From NCBI RefSeq assembly GCF_015644585.1, contig NZ_JADOBI010000010.1, positions 140,326-204,325 of the forward strand: a stretch of DNA of 64,000 nt, written 5' to 3'. The translations under genes were made by a program, and so were the position numbers. Origin of the DNA: Rahnella laticis (GTDB taxonomy: Bacteria; Pseudomonadota; Gammaproteobacteria; Enterobacterales; Enterobacteriaceae). Of this stretch, positions 50,214-59,373 are shown in pieces. The notes under the pieces are model-generated. The model was not told the DNA's origin and searched no databases. It was given only the letters and a program-made list of their open reading frames with translations. The first letter of the stretch is position 1; the number at the start of each line of letters is the position of its first letter.

Positions 50214-50564
50214 TTATTTCGGTTCGTTGTCTCTTGCGACTTCAAAATGCACCGAGAGCAAATACGCTTCCTCAATCGGTAAATTTCCGAACCAGCTGAC
50301 CACTTCTTCTGCCATTTTCATGGACTCATCAGAAATTTCGTCAAATAAATCTTTTTCGACTTCAGGCAATGGTTCGCCGGTGATTGAGCGTAATACCATG
50401 GCTTTAACGTGTGACGTTAACATCTGCAACTGAACATCTGTGGTGTAGATATTCTTCGCACTTTGCATTGCCTGAATATCTTTTAATACTTTCTCTGTTA
50501 TTGCAGGAGCATCTTCCAATTCTGTCTGCCCGTTACCCTTCACAGATGCGGTTCCGTTATTCAC
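50214..50564 (-). CDS. Small stand-alone PRD domain protein (EF_0829-like)
   Basis: A 116-residue protein consisting of essentially one PRD-like helical domain, with conserved-type histidines in MLTSHVKAMVLR (about 49-60) and LLSVHFEVARD (about 102-112). It starts with GTG at 50564 after GAGAGAGG. A lone PRD without DNA-binding domain is unusual; it may be a phospho-sensor for the transporter or modulate the PRD regulator. First gene of the cluster. Confidence 0.82.
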   Translation of the reverse strand: MNNGTASVKGNGQTELEDAPAITEKVLKDIQAMQSAKNIYTTDVQLQMLTSHVKAMVLRSITGEPLPEVEKDLFDEISDESMKMAEEVVSWFGNLPIEEAYLLSVHFEVARDNEPK

Positions 50565-50963
50565 TCGCGGTTACCTCTCTCCTTGCCTGACTTTCTATTT
50601 TCAGTCGTTTATTTCGTCTGTCTTTACCCTAACCCTGGAGAGATTTCCTGTGTAGTGGGTCTTTTTCCAGTTCGAAGTGGAAATACGGTGAGCTGAGCAG
50701 ATCTAATTCGCAAAACGAAAAGTTAAGTCGTCATATCACTGAGTATTACCGTCTGTAGCAGCGTATTTCACTGGTAATCGGATTTTTCGCAATGCGGATT
50801 AATTCCCTCACAACGCTTTCATTTATCGAAAAGAATGCCTAGTATCAAAGAACACATGCAGAACACTGACACCCCCGCGCTCACCCGCGGGGGTGTTGTT
50901 TTTTGCCGACCGGCACCCCACTCGCATGAAGCGGGTGATGCAAAAGGAACCATGGAGAATGTT
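50565..50963. promoter_or_regulatory. intergenic region between sugar-acid cluster and rnk
   Basis: About 400 bases with no gene. It must contain the promoter of the minus-strand cluster and the rnk promoter and leader. A candidate -10 TAGTAT lies at about 50840-50845, upstream of the rnk leader hairpin. No clear sigma-54 GG/GC signature was found for the cluster. Confidence 0.5.
50869..50906 (+). promoter_or_regulatory. terminator-like hairpin in the rnk leader
   Basis: ACACCCCCGCG at 50869-50879 pairs with CGCGGGGGTGT at 50886-50896, followed by TGTTTTTTT. It has all features of an intrinsic terminator but lies 60 bases upstream of the rnk start, so it is either an attenuator for rnk or the end of a short upstream transcript. 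Confidence 0.7.
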
Positions 50964-51374
50964 ATGAGTAAACCGACACTGATCATCAGCGAACTTGACG
51001 CAGAACGCCTGGATACACTGCTGGCGCAACCGGCTTTTGCCAGCAGCCCGGTGGCCGACGCACTGAATGAAGAGTTAGATCGCGCAGAGATTTTGCCACC
51101 CGAACAAATCCCGGCCGACGTGGTAACGATGAACAGCAAGGTTCGCTTTACGGAAGGTAAAGAAGGCGAAGAGCACATTCGTACGCTGGTCTATCCGGCG
51201 GCGCTGAAAGACAGCAACGAACAGCTTTCCGTGATGGCCCCGCTTGGTGCAGCGTTGCTGGGCTTGCGCGTGGGTGGAAGTATCACATGGAAGATGCCGA
51301 ACGGAGAAGACAGCCGGATCGAGGTACTGGAGTTGTTGTATCAGCCGGAGGCGGCCGGGGAATTACGGCGTTAA
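50964..51374 (+). CDS. rnk: Nucleoside diphosphate kinase regulator Rnk
   Basis: A 136-residue GreA/GreB-like protein that binds RNA polymerase and affects nucleoside diphosphate kinase levels. C-terminal domain [30 protein letters not shown] (about 72-101) is the GreA_GreB_C/FKBP-like core. Start at 50964 ([17 protein letters not shown]) matches E. coli; the frame is open upstream through the leader hairpin but is not conserved there. Confidence 0.95.
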   Translation: MSKPTLIISELDAERLDTLLAQPAFASSPVADALNEELDRAEILPPEQIPADVVTMNSKVRFTEGKEGEEHIRTLVYPAALKDSNEQLSVMAPLGAALLGLRVGGSITWKMPNGEDSRIEVLELLYQPEAAGELRR

Positions 51375-51404
51375 GAGCGCAGGAGTCAGCGTAAGGCTCT
51401 GAAC

Positions 51405-51534
51405 AGCTCCCTCCCCTGCGAAGGGGAGGGTTGGGGTGGGGTTTTAAAGAAAAATCATAAAGTTGAGGTACGCTTAAACTTTTTTTTCGCTTGCTAAACC
51501 CCCTCCCAGCCTCCCCCTTCGCAGGGGGAGGAGC
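51405..51534. repeat. inverted pair of GC-rich palindromic repeats
   Basis: Two diverged copies in opposite orientation. Left copy about 51405-51446 has hairpin 51409-51416 with 51423-51430 (loop TGCGAA) followed by TTGGGGTGGGGTTT. Right copy about 51495-51534 has hairpin 51510-51517 with 51524-51531 (loop TTCGCA) preceded by AAACCCCCTCCC. They are reverse complements of each other with a few changes, resembling a BIME/REP-type element between rnk and the cytochrome gene, where they may also end both transcripts. Confidence 0.8.
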
Positions 51535-51550
51535 AAGGAAGGCACATCTG

Positions 51551-51937
51551 CTATTTAAACTTCTTGTGGTTCTCATTACGCGTAGCCTTAAACCCTTCGG
51601 CTTCTTTCTTCGCTTCATCCACCTTGCCGGCTTTCGCCAACGCTGATGCCGAATCAATCTGCCCGATCAGCGTATCCAGCCCTTTGTGGTAATCCTGAAT
51701 CTCAGGGCTGTCCGGCGCTTTGCCTTTCAGCTTCGGCGGTGTGGCTTTTTTCGCGTCTTCCGCTGCCGCTTTCATGTTCGCCAGGCTGGTCGTCAGTTCT
51801 GCCTGATCATTGGTCTTCAGCACTTTGCTGTAGTTATCCGCAATCGTGTCCATGTCCGTTTCTAAATCTGCGGCCAGAACCGCCGTACTGCTTCCTAACA
51901 GGGCGATTACCGCCAACGCCATCAGTTGTTTGCGCAT
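51551..51937 (-). CDS. cybC: Periplasmic cytochrome b562
   Basis: A 128-residue soluble four-helix b-type cytochrome. Signal peptide 1-22 (cleavage AVLA/ADLE). In the mature protein Met7 (ADLETDM) and the His near the C-terminus (RNENHKKF) are the heme axial ligands at the positions known from E. coli cytochrome b562. The ATPPKLKGKAPDSPE segment between helices 2 and 3 is diagnostic. Electron-transfer partner unknown. Encoded convergent with rnk. Confidence 0.93.
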   Translation of the reverse strand: MRKQLMALAVIALLGSSTAVLAADLETDMDTIADNYSKVLKTNDQAELTTSLANMKAAAEDAKKATPPKLKGKAPDSPEIQDYHKGLDTLIGQIDSASALAKAGKVDEAKKEAEGFKATRNENHKKFK

Positions 51938-52064
51938 ATTCTTTTCTCTCTATTGTTATTTATTTGTTAGTTAAAACGACATTGCTTGTAAGGCTTTATA
52001 AAAATAGGCTGAGAGAGAGGAAAACGGGATGAATTTTTTGTAAAGAAAGGTAGTAAAGAAGGAA

Positions 52065-52086
52065 GCAGCGATCGGGCGATCGCTGC
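52065..52086 (-). terminator. hairpin after pmbA
   Basis: GCAGCGATCG 52065-52074 and CGATCGCTGC 52077-52086 form a perfect 10-bp palindrome just beyond the pmbA stop. T tract is weak. Confidence 0.6.
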
Positions 52087-52099
52087 CTTTACGTCAGGA

Positions 52100-53446
52100 T
52101 TATTCGCCGGCGATTTTCATCGCAGGCAACAGTACGGAGCCGCACTGAATATTGCTGCGGGTTTCAATATCGCTGCCGATGGCAACCATATTGCGCCACA
52201 TGTCTTTCAGATTACCGGCGATAGTGATTTCGCTCACCGGATACTGGATCTCGCCATTCTCAACCCAGAAACCTGCCGCACCGCGGGAATAGTCACCGGT
52301 CACGCCGCTGACGCCCTGACCCATCAGTTCGGTAACAACCAGACCTTTGTCGAGCTTACGCAGCATACCGGCGAAGTCGTCACCCTGACCGGCAATGCGC
52401 CAGTTGTGGATGCCGCCCGCATGGCCGGTGGTTTGCAGACCGAGCTTACGCGCGGAATAACAGGTCATCAGCCAGTTTTGCAGCACGCCGTCTTTGACGA
52501 TGTCACGGCGTTCGGTGCGCACACCTTCGCTGTCGAACGGCGTCGAAGCCAGACCTTGCAGCAGATGCGGATGCTCTTCAATGGTCAGCCATTCCGGCAG
52601 AATTTGCTTGCCGAGGCTGTCGAGCAGGAATGACGATTTACGGTAAATACTGCCGCCGCTGATCGCGCCGACAAGATGCCCGAAGAGGCCAGTTGCGACT
52701 TCAGACGCGAACAGAACCGGTGCCTGCATGGTCGGTAACTTACGCGGAGCCAGACGCGACAACGTGCGGCGTGCGCACTCTTCGCCGACCCATTCAGGGT
52801 CTTTCAGGTCGCTCATTTTACGGGCGATGGAATAGGCGTAATCGCGTTCCATATCGCCTTCATGCTCGGCAATAACCGACGCAGAAATGGAGTGACGCGT
52901 CGAACAATAGCTCTGCAACATGCCGTGGCTGTTGCCGAAAACGCGGATGCCGTAGTGGCTGTTGAAACTGCCGCCTTCGGTATTGGTGATGCGTTTATCT
53001 GCTTTCAGCGCGGCCTGTTCAGCGCGCGCGGCCAGCTCGATACTGCGATCCGGATCCAGCTCTTCCGGGTGGAAAAGATCCAAATCCGGTGCATCGAAGG
53101 CCAGCATTTCTTTATCCGCCACGCCCGCGAACGGATCCGGTGACGTATAACGGGCGATATCCAGCGCAGCCTGTACGGTGCGGGAAATTGCATCCGGGCT
53201 TAAATCGGTGGAAGACGCACTGCCCTTGCGGTTCTGGTAATACACAGTGATGCCTAACGCGCCATCACTGTTGAATTCTACGTTCTCAACTTCGCCAAAA
53301 CGCGTGCTGACGCCGATACCGGTGGTTTTGCTGACCGCAACTTCCGCGGCGTCTGAGCCTGCTTTCGCCAGCTCCAGTGCCTGTGAGACGGCCTGTTCCA
53401 GGGTTTTACGCTGCTGCGCAACTTGATTGACTACGTTCATCGGCAT
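52100..53446 (-). CDS. pmbA: Metalloprotease subunit PmbA (TldE)
   Basis: A 448-residue TldE/PmbA subunit of the TldDE protease, which matures peptides such as microcin B17 and degrades unfolded short proteins such as CcdA. TldD/E N-terminal core (about 20-250) with [19 protein letters not shown], and C-terminal core with [17 protein letters not shown] and [27 protein letters not shown]. As in all PmbA, the zinc HExxxH helix belongs to TldD. The start may be ATG 53446 or 53440. Divergent from darP, as in E. coli. Confidence 0.95.
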   Translation of the reverse strand: MPMNVVNQVAQQRKTLEQAVSQALELAKAGSDAAEVAVSKTTGIGVSTRFGEVENVEFNSDGALGITVYYQNRKGSASSTDLSPDAISRTVQAALDIARYTSPDPFAGVADKEMLAFDAPDLDLFHPEELDPDRSIELAARAEQAALKADKRITNTEGGSFNSHYGIRVFGNSHGMLQSYCSTRHSISASVIAEHEGDMERDYAYSIARKMSDLKDPEWVGEECARRTLSRLAPRKLPTMQAPVLFASEVATGLFGHLVGAISGGSIYRKSSFLLDSLGKQILPEWLTIEEHPHLLQGLASTPFDSEGVRTERRDIVKDGVLQNWLMTCYSARKLGLQTTGHAGGIHNWRIAGQGDDFAGMLRKLDKGLVVTELMGQGVSGVTGDYSRGAAGFWVENGEIQYPVSEITIAGNLKDMWRNMVAIGSDIETRSNIQCGSVLLPAMKIAGE

Positions 53447-53656
53447 GCCATCGCTTATGAGATAAAAGGGATTGTTCTACACTGAATTATGAAGACGAAT
53501 ACCTTTGAGTCTAACAGAGACTCGCCATAATTTCGCTTTCAGTCCGACAGTGTTAAACCGAAGTTGCAACAGAATATAGAGGACTGTGGCATAATGCGGC
53601 CGAAGCAATAAAGCACAATCAAACTGACAGGATTACCTCGTTAAGAGGAAGCGCCC

Positions 53657-54208
53657 ATGACAAAGAAAATTGACGACTGGCACGACGACGTTCCGGATAA
53701 CAACGCGAACGAAGAAGATGATGAGATCATCTGGGTCAGTAAAAGTGAAATCAAACGTGACGCCGAGGCGCTGAAAGATCTCGGTGCAGAAATGGTTGAT
53801 CTGGGTAATAACTCGCTCGACAAATTGCCGCTGGATGAAGATCTCCGCGCCGCCATCAATCTTGCGCAGAAAATCAAGAAAGAAGGCCGTCGCCGCCAGA
53901 TGCAGCTGATCGGTAAAATGCTGCGTTCCCGTGACGTTGAGCCGATCCAGACCGCGCTGGATAAACTGAAAAACCGCCACAACCAGCAGGTTTCGCTGTT
54001 CCATAAACTGGAAATGCTGCGTGACCGTCTGGTCGAAGAAGGCGACGATGTCATTCCTTCCGTTTTAGTTCTCTATCCGGAAGCTGACCGTCAGCAACTT
54101 CGCGCGCTGATCCGTAACGCGCAAAAAGAGAAAGCGACGAACAAGCCGCCAAAATCTTACCGCCAGATTTTCCAGTATCTGCGCGAACTGGCTGAAGGCC
54201 AGGACTAA
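53657..54208 (+). CDS. darP: Ribosome assembly protein DarP (YjgA)
   Basis: A 183-residue highly charged helical protein that aids late 50S maturation around the peptidyl-transferase centre. Acidic N-terminus (about 4-24), then [21 protein letters not shown], and the C-terminal [16 protein letters not shown] signature. A GAGGAAGC site precedes the ATG. It is monocistronic, ending at a strong terminator. Confidence 0.95.
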   Translation: MTKKIDDWHDDVPDNNANEEDDEIIWVSKSEIKRDAEALKDLGAEMVDLGNNSLDKLPLDEDLRAAINLAQKIKKEGRRRQMQLIGKMLRSRDVEPIQTALDKLKNRHNQQVSLFHKLEMLRDRLVEEGDDVIPSVLVLYPEADRQQLRALIRNAQKEKATNKPPKSYRQIFQYLRELAEGQD

Positions 54209-54211
54209 AAT

Positions 54212-54253
54212 AAAAACCCGCCTTTTGAGTCACCGAAATGGCGGGTTTTTTCT
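54212..54253. terminator. darP/barstar bidirectional terminator
   Basis: AAAAACCCGCC 54212-54222 pairs with GGCGGGTTTTT 54240-54250, followed by T residues; it ends convergent darP and the barstar gene. Confidence 0.9.
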
Positions 54254-54255
54254 TT

Positions 54256-54555
54256 TTAGCCTTTCGCTTTCGCGGCAGGTTTTTCCAGCAGGTTCAGCCG
54301 CAGCTCGCCTTCCAGTTCTTCTTCCGCCTCTTCAAACAGCAGGATCAGCGCACCAAAGCGCCGTTTGCGGCTGGCGTTCAGATTTAAGAAATCAATTTCA
54401 ACCGGCAGCGCTATACCGCCAGTCACCTCGTCCCAGAGTGCGTCCAGATTCGCGCCGAATTCGTCGGTCAGTTCAAACTGACGGGCAAACTCGCCGTAGA
54501 ATGCGGGTAAATCCGGGATATGATTAAAATCGAAGCTCACTTTTTTCATCGACAT
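54256..54555 (-). CDS. yhcO: Barstar-family ribonuclease inhibitor (YhcO-like)
   Basis: A 99-residue barstar-like protein, cytosolic inhibitor of the barnase-type RNase encoded just upstream. The segment FGANLDALWDEVTGG (about 33-47) contains the Asp residues corresponding to the barnase-binding helix (Asp35/Asp39 region). Two starts fit: ATG 54555 overlapping the RNase stop (TAATG, translational coupling) or ATG 54549, eight bases after GGAG. E. coli YhcO is the orthologue. Coupling to the RNase supports an enzyme/inhibitor pair. Confidence 0.88.
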   Translation of the reverse strand: MSMKKVSFDFNHIPDLPAFYGEFARQFELTDEFGANLDALWDEVTGGIALPVEIDFLNLNASRKRRFGALILLFEEAEEELEGELRLNLLEKPAAKAKG

Positions 54556-55016
54556 TACTCCACCCGAACAAAATTCTGATAATGGTTACGGCTGACATAA
54601 ATCAGTCCGTCGCTGGCAAACAGCACGCGGTCAGCGCCGCGGCGTCCGCAGCGATAGTTGATATCTGCCTCACGCCATACGCGTTTGTTAGCCGCCGGTA
54701 AACGCCCTTCCCGGTTTGAGAAACGATCCCCGCCGATGGCTTTTCCCGGCAAGACGTCGCACAGATTTCCTGCACGCGCATCCCAGCCCGCTTCCCGTGC
54801 CTTTTTCTTGGTGATGTAGTATTCAGGTAGTCTATGATTTTGGCGCAAATAGCTCACCACCGTTTGCTCATCGGTGCCCGAAACGATTGTGCCCTGATTG
54901 TATGTCGATTTTGCGACAACGTGCCCGGCAACACCAGCCAGCCCCAGAATGACGACGGCGGCCATGATCAGATTGCGTGAAAAAGTGCGCGAACGCAGCC
55001 CGTTAAATGCCTTCAT
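54555..55016 (-). CDS. Exported barnase-family ribonuclease
   Basis: A 153-residue secreted guanyl-preferring RNase of the barnase (N1/T1) family. N-terminal signal/anchor about 14-34. Barnase landmarks follow in order: LPEYYITKKKAREAGWD, GNLCDVLPGKAIGGDRFSNR, READINY with catalytic Glu116, ADRVL with Arg130, and NHYQNF with His145. Two Cys (86, 123) absent in Bacillus barnase could form a disulfide. ATG 55016 after AAAGGGA was chosen over an upstream in-frame start. The overlapping barstar gene protects the cytosol. Confidence 0.9.
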   Translation of the reverse strand: MKAFNGLRSRTFSRNLIMAAVVILGLAGVAGHVVAKSTYNQGTIVSGTDEQTVVSYLRQNHRLPEYYITKKKAREAGWDARAGNLCDVLPGKAIGGDRFSNREGRLPAANKRVWREADINYRCGRRGADRVLFASDGLIYVSRNHYQNFVRVE

Positions 55017-55109
55017 TGACGTCCCTTTTGTAATGCGATAAACCGTCGGTTGCTGATTATTGTTTCTCAAAATTATTTTTTCTCAAAACAGAGCTTCGGG
55101 AAAGCGGAC

Positions 55110-56570
55110 TTATAGATTTCCCAAATGTAATGTTTTCACCTGCAAATACTCTTCCAGCCCCAGCACGGAACCTTCGCGCCCCAGGCCAGACTCTTTCACT
55201 CCGCCAAACGGCGCGGCTTCATTGGAAATCGCACATTCGTTAATGCCAATCATGCCGCTTTCGATGGCGTCCGCGACGCGGAAAACACGTTGCAGATTCT
55301 GGCTGTAAAAATACGCCGCCAGCCCGAAAGGCGTGTCGTTGGCGCGCCGGATGACTTCTTCCTCCGTGTTGAAACGGAAACAAGCCGCCAGCGGGCCGAA
55401 GGTTTCTTCATGCGCGACTTTCATATCATCGGTGGCATCGGCAATCACGGTCGGCTGGAAGAAGTTACCGCCCAGCTTATGTCGCTGCCCGCCTTCCATC
55501 AGGCGCGCACCTTTCTCCAGCGCGTCTTTGACATGGTCTTCCACTTTCTCCAGCCCTTTGATATCAATCAGCGGCCCGACGATTACGCCATCGTCCATAC
55601 CGCTGCCGACTTTCAGTTTGCGCACTTCTTCCACCAGGCGGGAAACGAATGTGTCATATACGCCGTCCTGCACGTAGATGCGGTTGATGCACACGCAGAC
55701 TTGCCCGGTATTGCGGAATTTGCAGGTCACTGCACCTTTGACGGCGGCTTCAATATCAGCGTCATCGAACACGATATACGGCGCGTTACCGCCCAGTTCC
55801 ATCGACACTTTTTTCATGGTGTCGGCGCTGTTGCGAACCAGCGTTTTCCCGACTTCCGTCGAACCGGTAAAGGACACTTTTCTTACTTTGTCGCTGGCCA
55901 TAATCGCATCGCTGATAGCCTGTGTATCGCCCGCCACGCCGTTGATGACGCCATCCGGCACGCCCGCGTCTTTCGCCAGCTGCAATAATGCAAAAGCGGA
56001 AAGCGGCGTGTTATTCGCCGGTTTGATAAGGCCGGTGCAGCCTGCAGCCAGCGCCGGGCCAAGTTTGCGGGTCAGCATGGCCAGCGGAAAGTTCCACGGC
56101 GTGATGGCCGCGACAACGCCGACCGGTTCGCGCGTGGCGAGGATCCGGGAGCCGGATTTCGCCGGAGGGATGATTTCACCGTTGGCTCGTTTGGCTTCCT
56201 CGCTGAACCATTGCAGGTAGCTGGCGGCGTAATCGACTTCGCCCAGCGCCTCTTTCAGCGGCTTGCCTTGTTCGGCCACCATCAGTTCGCCGAGAAACTG
56301 TTTGTTCTCCAGCATCAGTTCATACCAGCGGTGCAATATCTCCGAACGCGCTTTTGCGGTCGTTTTCCGCCATGCAGGGAAAGCGTCGCTGGCGGCTTTG
56401 ACGGCAGCTTCGGCCTCGGCTTTTCCGGCCTTCGCCACTTTTGCCACCACATCACCAGTCGCGGGATTCAGGACATCGAAGGTGTTTTTGGCTTCATGCC
56501 ATTGGCCGCCGGTAAAATAACCGGTCTTGAATAAAGGATGCGCGGACAGTTTTTGAGAATGGGCAGACAT
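55110..56570 (-). CDS. NAD(P)-dependent succinate-semialdehyde dehydrogenase
   Basis: A 486-residue aldehyde dehydrogenase of the GabD/SSADH type. Catalytic Cys292 in NTGQVCVCINR (GabD has QTCVCANR), general base Glu258 in SMELGGNAP, cofactor loop FTGSTEVGK (about 234-242) and the ITPWNFP oxyanion region (about 156-162). Start ATG 56570 follows AGGA; the frame opens earlier without support. Substrate likely succinate semialdehyde or a similar omega-oxo acid. It has no gabT/gabP neighbour here, so its pathway is unclear. Confidence 0.85.
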   Translation of the reverse strand: MSAHSQKLSAHPLFKTGYFTGGQWHEAKNTFDVLNPATGDVVAKVAKAGKAEAEAAVKAASDAFPAWRKTTAKARSEILHRWYELMLENKQFLGELMVAEQGKPLKEALGEVDYAASYLQWFSEEAKRANGEIIPPAKSGSRILATREPVGVVAAITPWNFPLAMLTRKLGPALAAGCTGLIKPANNTPLSAFALLQLAKDAGVPDGVINGVAGDTQAISDAIMASDKVRKVSFTGSTEVGKTLVRNSADTMKKVSMELGGNAPYIVFDDADIEAAVKGAVTCKFRNTGQVCVCINRIYVQDGVYDTFVSRLVEEVRKLKVGSGMDDGVIVGPLIDIKGLEKVEDHVKDALEKGARLMEGGQRHKLGGNFFQPTVIADATDDMKVAHEETFGPLAACFRFNTEEEVIRRANDTPFGLAAYFYSQNLQRVFRVADAIESGMIGINECAISNEAAPFGGVKESGLGREGSVLGLEEYLQVKTLHLGNL

Positions 56571-56755
56571 TAGGGATCCTCCTGATTTATGCCGTTTAAC
56601 GCACGGGATTGCATTAAGTATAGCGGCTGAGAAGGAAGCGTCTGTCAGACAGCACTGAGAGACACAGCTCGCAAAGTTGAATGTCATACGTTCACAGCCG
56701 GCGTGGCACTCCGTAAACTGTCTGCAATCTGATTCATTTTAAAAAGGAAGAAAGC

Positions 56756-57337
56756 ATGTCGACACGCGAAAAAATGAACATTGGCGAGCTTTATACCGAC
56801 ATGGGCGAAGGACTGCCCGAAGAGCGCCGCGCCGGGAAAGAGCGCGTTTATGATTACAACCTGACCCGACCGTCGGAAGAAGAAAAACGCCAGCGGTTGC
56901 TGAAAGACATGATGGGCAGCATCGGCGAAAACGGCTGGATCGAGCCGCCGCTGCGCGTCGCGTACGGCACGCATATTCATATCGGCAAGAACTTCTACGC
57001 CAACTTCAATCTCACGGTGGTGGATGACGCCACGGTGACGATTGGCGATAACGTGATGATTGCGCCGAATGTCACACTGGCGACCGCCGGACACCCCGTC
57101 GATCCTGAAATCCGTATCACCGGACAACAGTTCTCCCTCCCGGTGGTTATCGAAGATAACGTCTGGCTCGGCACCGGCGTGATTGTGAATCCGGGCGTCA
57201 CCATCGGCCGCAACAGCGTGATTGGCGCGGGCAGCGTGGTGACGAAATCCATTCCGCCAGACGTGGTGGCAGCAGGCGTACCGTGCCGGGTTTTGCGGGA
57301 GATAACGGCGGAAGATCGCGAAGCGTTCTCAAAATAA
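56756..57337 (+). CDS. Maltose/galactoside O-acetyltransferase family protein
   Basis: A 193-residue left-handed beta-helix acetyltransferase similar to both Maa and LacA. Maltose_acetyl N-terminal domain (about 6-60, ELYTDMGEGLPEERRAGKERVYDYN), then hexapeptide repeats (about 75-180) with the catalytic His in TLATAGHPVDPE (about 112). The AGVPCRVLREI cap is typical. It transfers acetyl from acetyl-CoA to a sugar hydroxyl, often a detoxification step. Monocistronic. Confidence 0.9.
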   Translation: MSTREKMNIGELYTDMGEGLPEERRAGKERVYDYNLTRPSEEEKRQRLLKDMMGSIGENGWIEPPLRVAYGTHIHIGKNFYANFNLTVVDDATVTIGDNVMIAPNVTLATAGHPVDPEIRITGQQFSLPVVIEDNVWLGTGVIVNPGVTIGRNSVIGAGSVVTKSIPPDVVAAGVPCRVLREITAEDREAFSK

Positions 57338-57357
57338 AAGTCTGAAAGCAAAAAGTA

Positions 57358-57394
57358 AAAAGGCCGGTGCAGGGTGAACTGCACCGGCCTTTTG
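57358..57394. terminator. bidirectional terminator maa-like gene/aaeB
   Basis: A 15-bp stem, 57358-57372 with 57379-57393, loop GGTGAA, between the convergent acetyltransferase and aaeB genes. Confidence 0.9.
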
Positions 57395-57407
57395 CCGTAC
57401 TGAAAAA

Positions 57408-59363
57408 TCAGGCGAGGAAAGAATGCTGATACCGGTGAAGCAATTCGGTCAGACGCCGCACCGGTTCGGTGACTTTTGGCGGCGCCTCATAGTCGGCGAG
57501 TTTTTCCTGATATTCCTCCAGCTCTTTCAGCAGGCGCTGGTAATAATACGTGCGCTTACCTTCGCCCGATGACACCACTTGATCGGCGGTATTACGGATT
57601 TTCTTGTGGAATGCGGAAAGCTCATCGTTAACCGGCACTTCCACCTGCTTCATGCGCTGATGCGCAATAATCAGCTGCAACGCCAGACGGTATTTGCCGA
57701 TGTCATTCGGGAACATCATCAGCAGCTGATTAAGCTGGTGATAAAGCGCAGGAAGATGGTTTTCACGACGGCGATAGGCTTTAGTCGTTAGCGCTGAAAC
57801 CGCGCTGCTCATGAAGCGGTTAAGCAATGTGCGGCCGGTTTTATCGCGGGATTTATCGCGAATAATCAACAACACCGCCATCGCAATGAACGTACCGATC
57901 GCCTGCCCCAGCGCGTTGTCGAGAAACGACGTCACGTTGAATTTCATCGGGTTACTGAGCACCAGGATATTAATGGTGCCCGCCAGCAAACCAAGCATTC
58001 CGAGACGGCGTTTCGTGACTTCAATACCGATAAAGAAGGTGAAAATCCCCAGCATCAGGCAAAGCAGGAACAGGCTTTGCTGCGTCGCGGGCATGATCAG
58101 CATAAACATCATTGAGCCGACCGGGATCGCCAGCAACATGCCGACGATAAAGTCCATCGCCATGCCTTTCGGATTCGGGGTCCGCATCGCCAGAGATGTC
58201 ACTACGGCGATAATAATCACGCAACCACTGGCCGACGTCCAGCCGGTCCACAGCCACATCAGGCAACCAATCGCCGTCGACGTAAAGGTTCGCAAACCGT
58301 TGACCATCGCGTGATGGCGTTCGGCAGAAACCGGGCGCACCACCACTTCGCCATCCAGCACGCCGCTTTCAACAGTGCTGATGCTGCTGTTGGTCTGCAC
58401 GCCTTTCATCAGCAATAATGCGCGGGTGCCCGCACCGGCCCAGGCGCTGACGGTCATCAGCACATTATCGCTGTGCATACCGGCAATAACCTGACGCAGT
58501 TGTTTCAGCCGCCGGTGAACGTCGCCGACGCTTTCGGCGGGCTCGTCAAACAGGGTTTTCAACTCCGGAAATAACCGCTCCGGCGAAGTTTGCAGAATCA
58601 GGTACGTTTCACAGGCCTGCGTGATCATGCTCAGCGACATGCTGTGCAAGGCTTTCAGGCGCCGGTTGCAACGTTGCCAGCGGGACGATTCCATCATCAG
58701 GCTGCTGCGCATACCGTTCAGCGCCGTGGTGCTTTTCACCAGGTTATTCCAGGACTTATCGATATCTTCCTTCGCCGCGTTATTCACACAAATCCGCATC
58801 AGCGCGAACTGATCAAGCATCAGCTGGCTGACGGCGCGGTCGATATCTTTTTTGATGGAACGTGGAGAAAACAGCAGGTCAGCGACAATCGCACAGCAAA
58901 TCCCCAGAACGATTTCACTGCAACGCTCAACCGCAAATTGCGGCGTTTGCAGCGGTGAACTGGCGGACGTCACGACAATGATCAGCGCGGTATACCCTGC
59001 CAGCCCCAGTGCGTAGGAGTTTTCGATCCGCACCAGTGAAGACCACCAGGTGCAGACACCGGCCCAGATACAGCACAGTAACAGCATGACGACCGGCGCA
59101 CGCGCAGTGGTAATCACAATCACCAGCGCCGCGATACAACCGATAAACGTCCCGATAACGCGCAGAAAACCACGGTGCCGGATAGCACCGGCAAACGGCT
59201 CTCCGCCCGCCACAAGCGCCGGGCCGGAGGTCACAATGGCCGCGGTCATGGCCGACCAGCGTGGCGTTTCGAGTTGCAGATAGAAGCCGAGCACCAGAGC
59301 GCCAAGAATGGCAAATGTCAGCTTGAACGCAAACCGTACGCGCGGAATAAGTACGCTATTCAT
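57408..59363 (-). CDS. aaeB: p-Hydroxybenzoate efflux pump subunit AaeB
   Basis: A 651-residue inner-membrane FUSC/ArAE-family exporter of aromatic carboxylic acids. Two blocks of about five or six transmembrane helices (about 10-160 and 365-500) flank a large cytosolic helical domain; conserved [33 protein letters not shown] and RLPNP-like [12 protein letters not shown] are present. Start ATG 59363 chosen for family N-terminus. Overlaps no gene; aaeA ends 10 bases upstream. Pumps with AaeA. Confidence 0.95.
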   Translation of the reverse strand: MNSVLIPRVRFAFKLTFAILGALVLGFYLQLETPRWSAMTAAIVTSGPALVAGGEPFAGAIRHRGFLRVIGTFIGCIAALVIVITTARAPVVMLLLCCIWAGVCTWWSSLVRIENSYALGLAGYTALIIVVTSASSPLQTPQFAVERCSEIVLGICCAIVADLLFSPRSIKKDIDRAVSQLMLDQFALMRICVNNAAKEDIDKSWNNLVKSTTALNGMRSSLMMESSRWQRCNRRLKALHSMSLSMITQACETYLILQTSPERLFPELKTLFDEPAESVGDVHRRLKQLRQVIAGMHSDNVLMTVSAWAGAGTRALLLMKGVQTNSSISTVESGVLDGEVVVRPVSAERHHAMVNGLRTFTSTAIGCLMWLWTGWTSASGCVIIIAVVTSLAMRTPNPKGMAMDFIVGMLLAIPVGSMMFMLIMPATQQSLFLLCLMLGIFTFFIGIEVTKRRLGMLGLLAGTINILVLSNPMKFNVTSFLDNALGQAIGTFIAMAVLLIIRDKSRDKTGRTLLNRFMSSAVSALTTKAYRRRENHLPALYHQLNQLLMMFPNDIGKYRLALQLIIAHQRMKQVEVPVNDELSAFHKKIRNTADQVVSSGEGKRTYYYQRLLKELEEYQEKLADYEAPPKVTEPVRRLTELLHRYQHSFLA

Positions 59364-59373
59364 CTTTCCGGCC

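Noticed and set aside
50565..50835. Possible sigma-54 promoter for the sugar-acid cluster (rpoN is nearby and Salmonella dga uses sigma-54)
   Set aside because: No GG-N10-GC spaced element could be found on the minus strand, and the regulator lacks an AAA+ domain.
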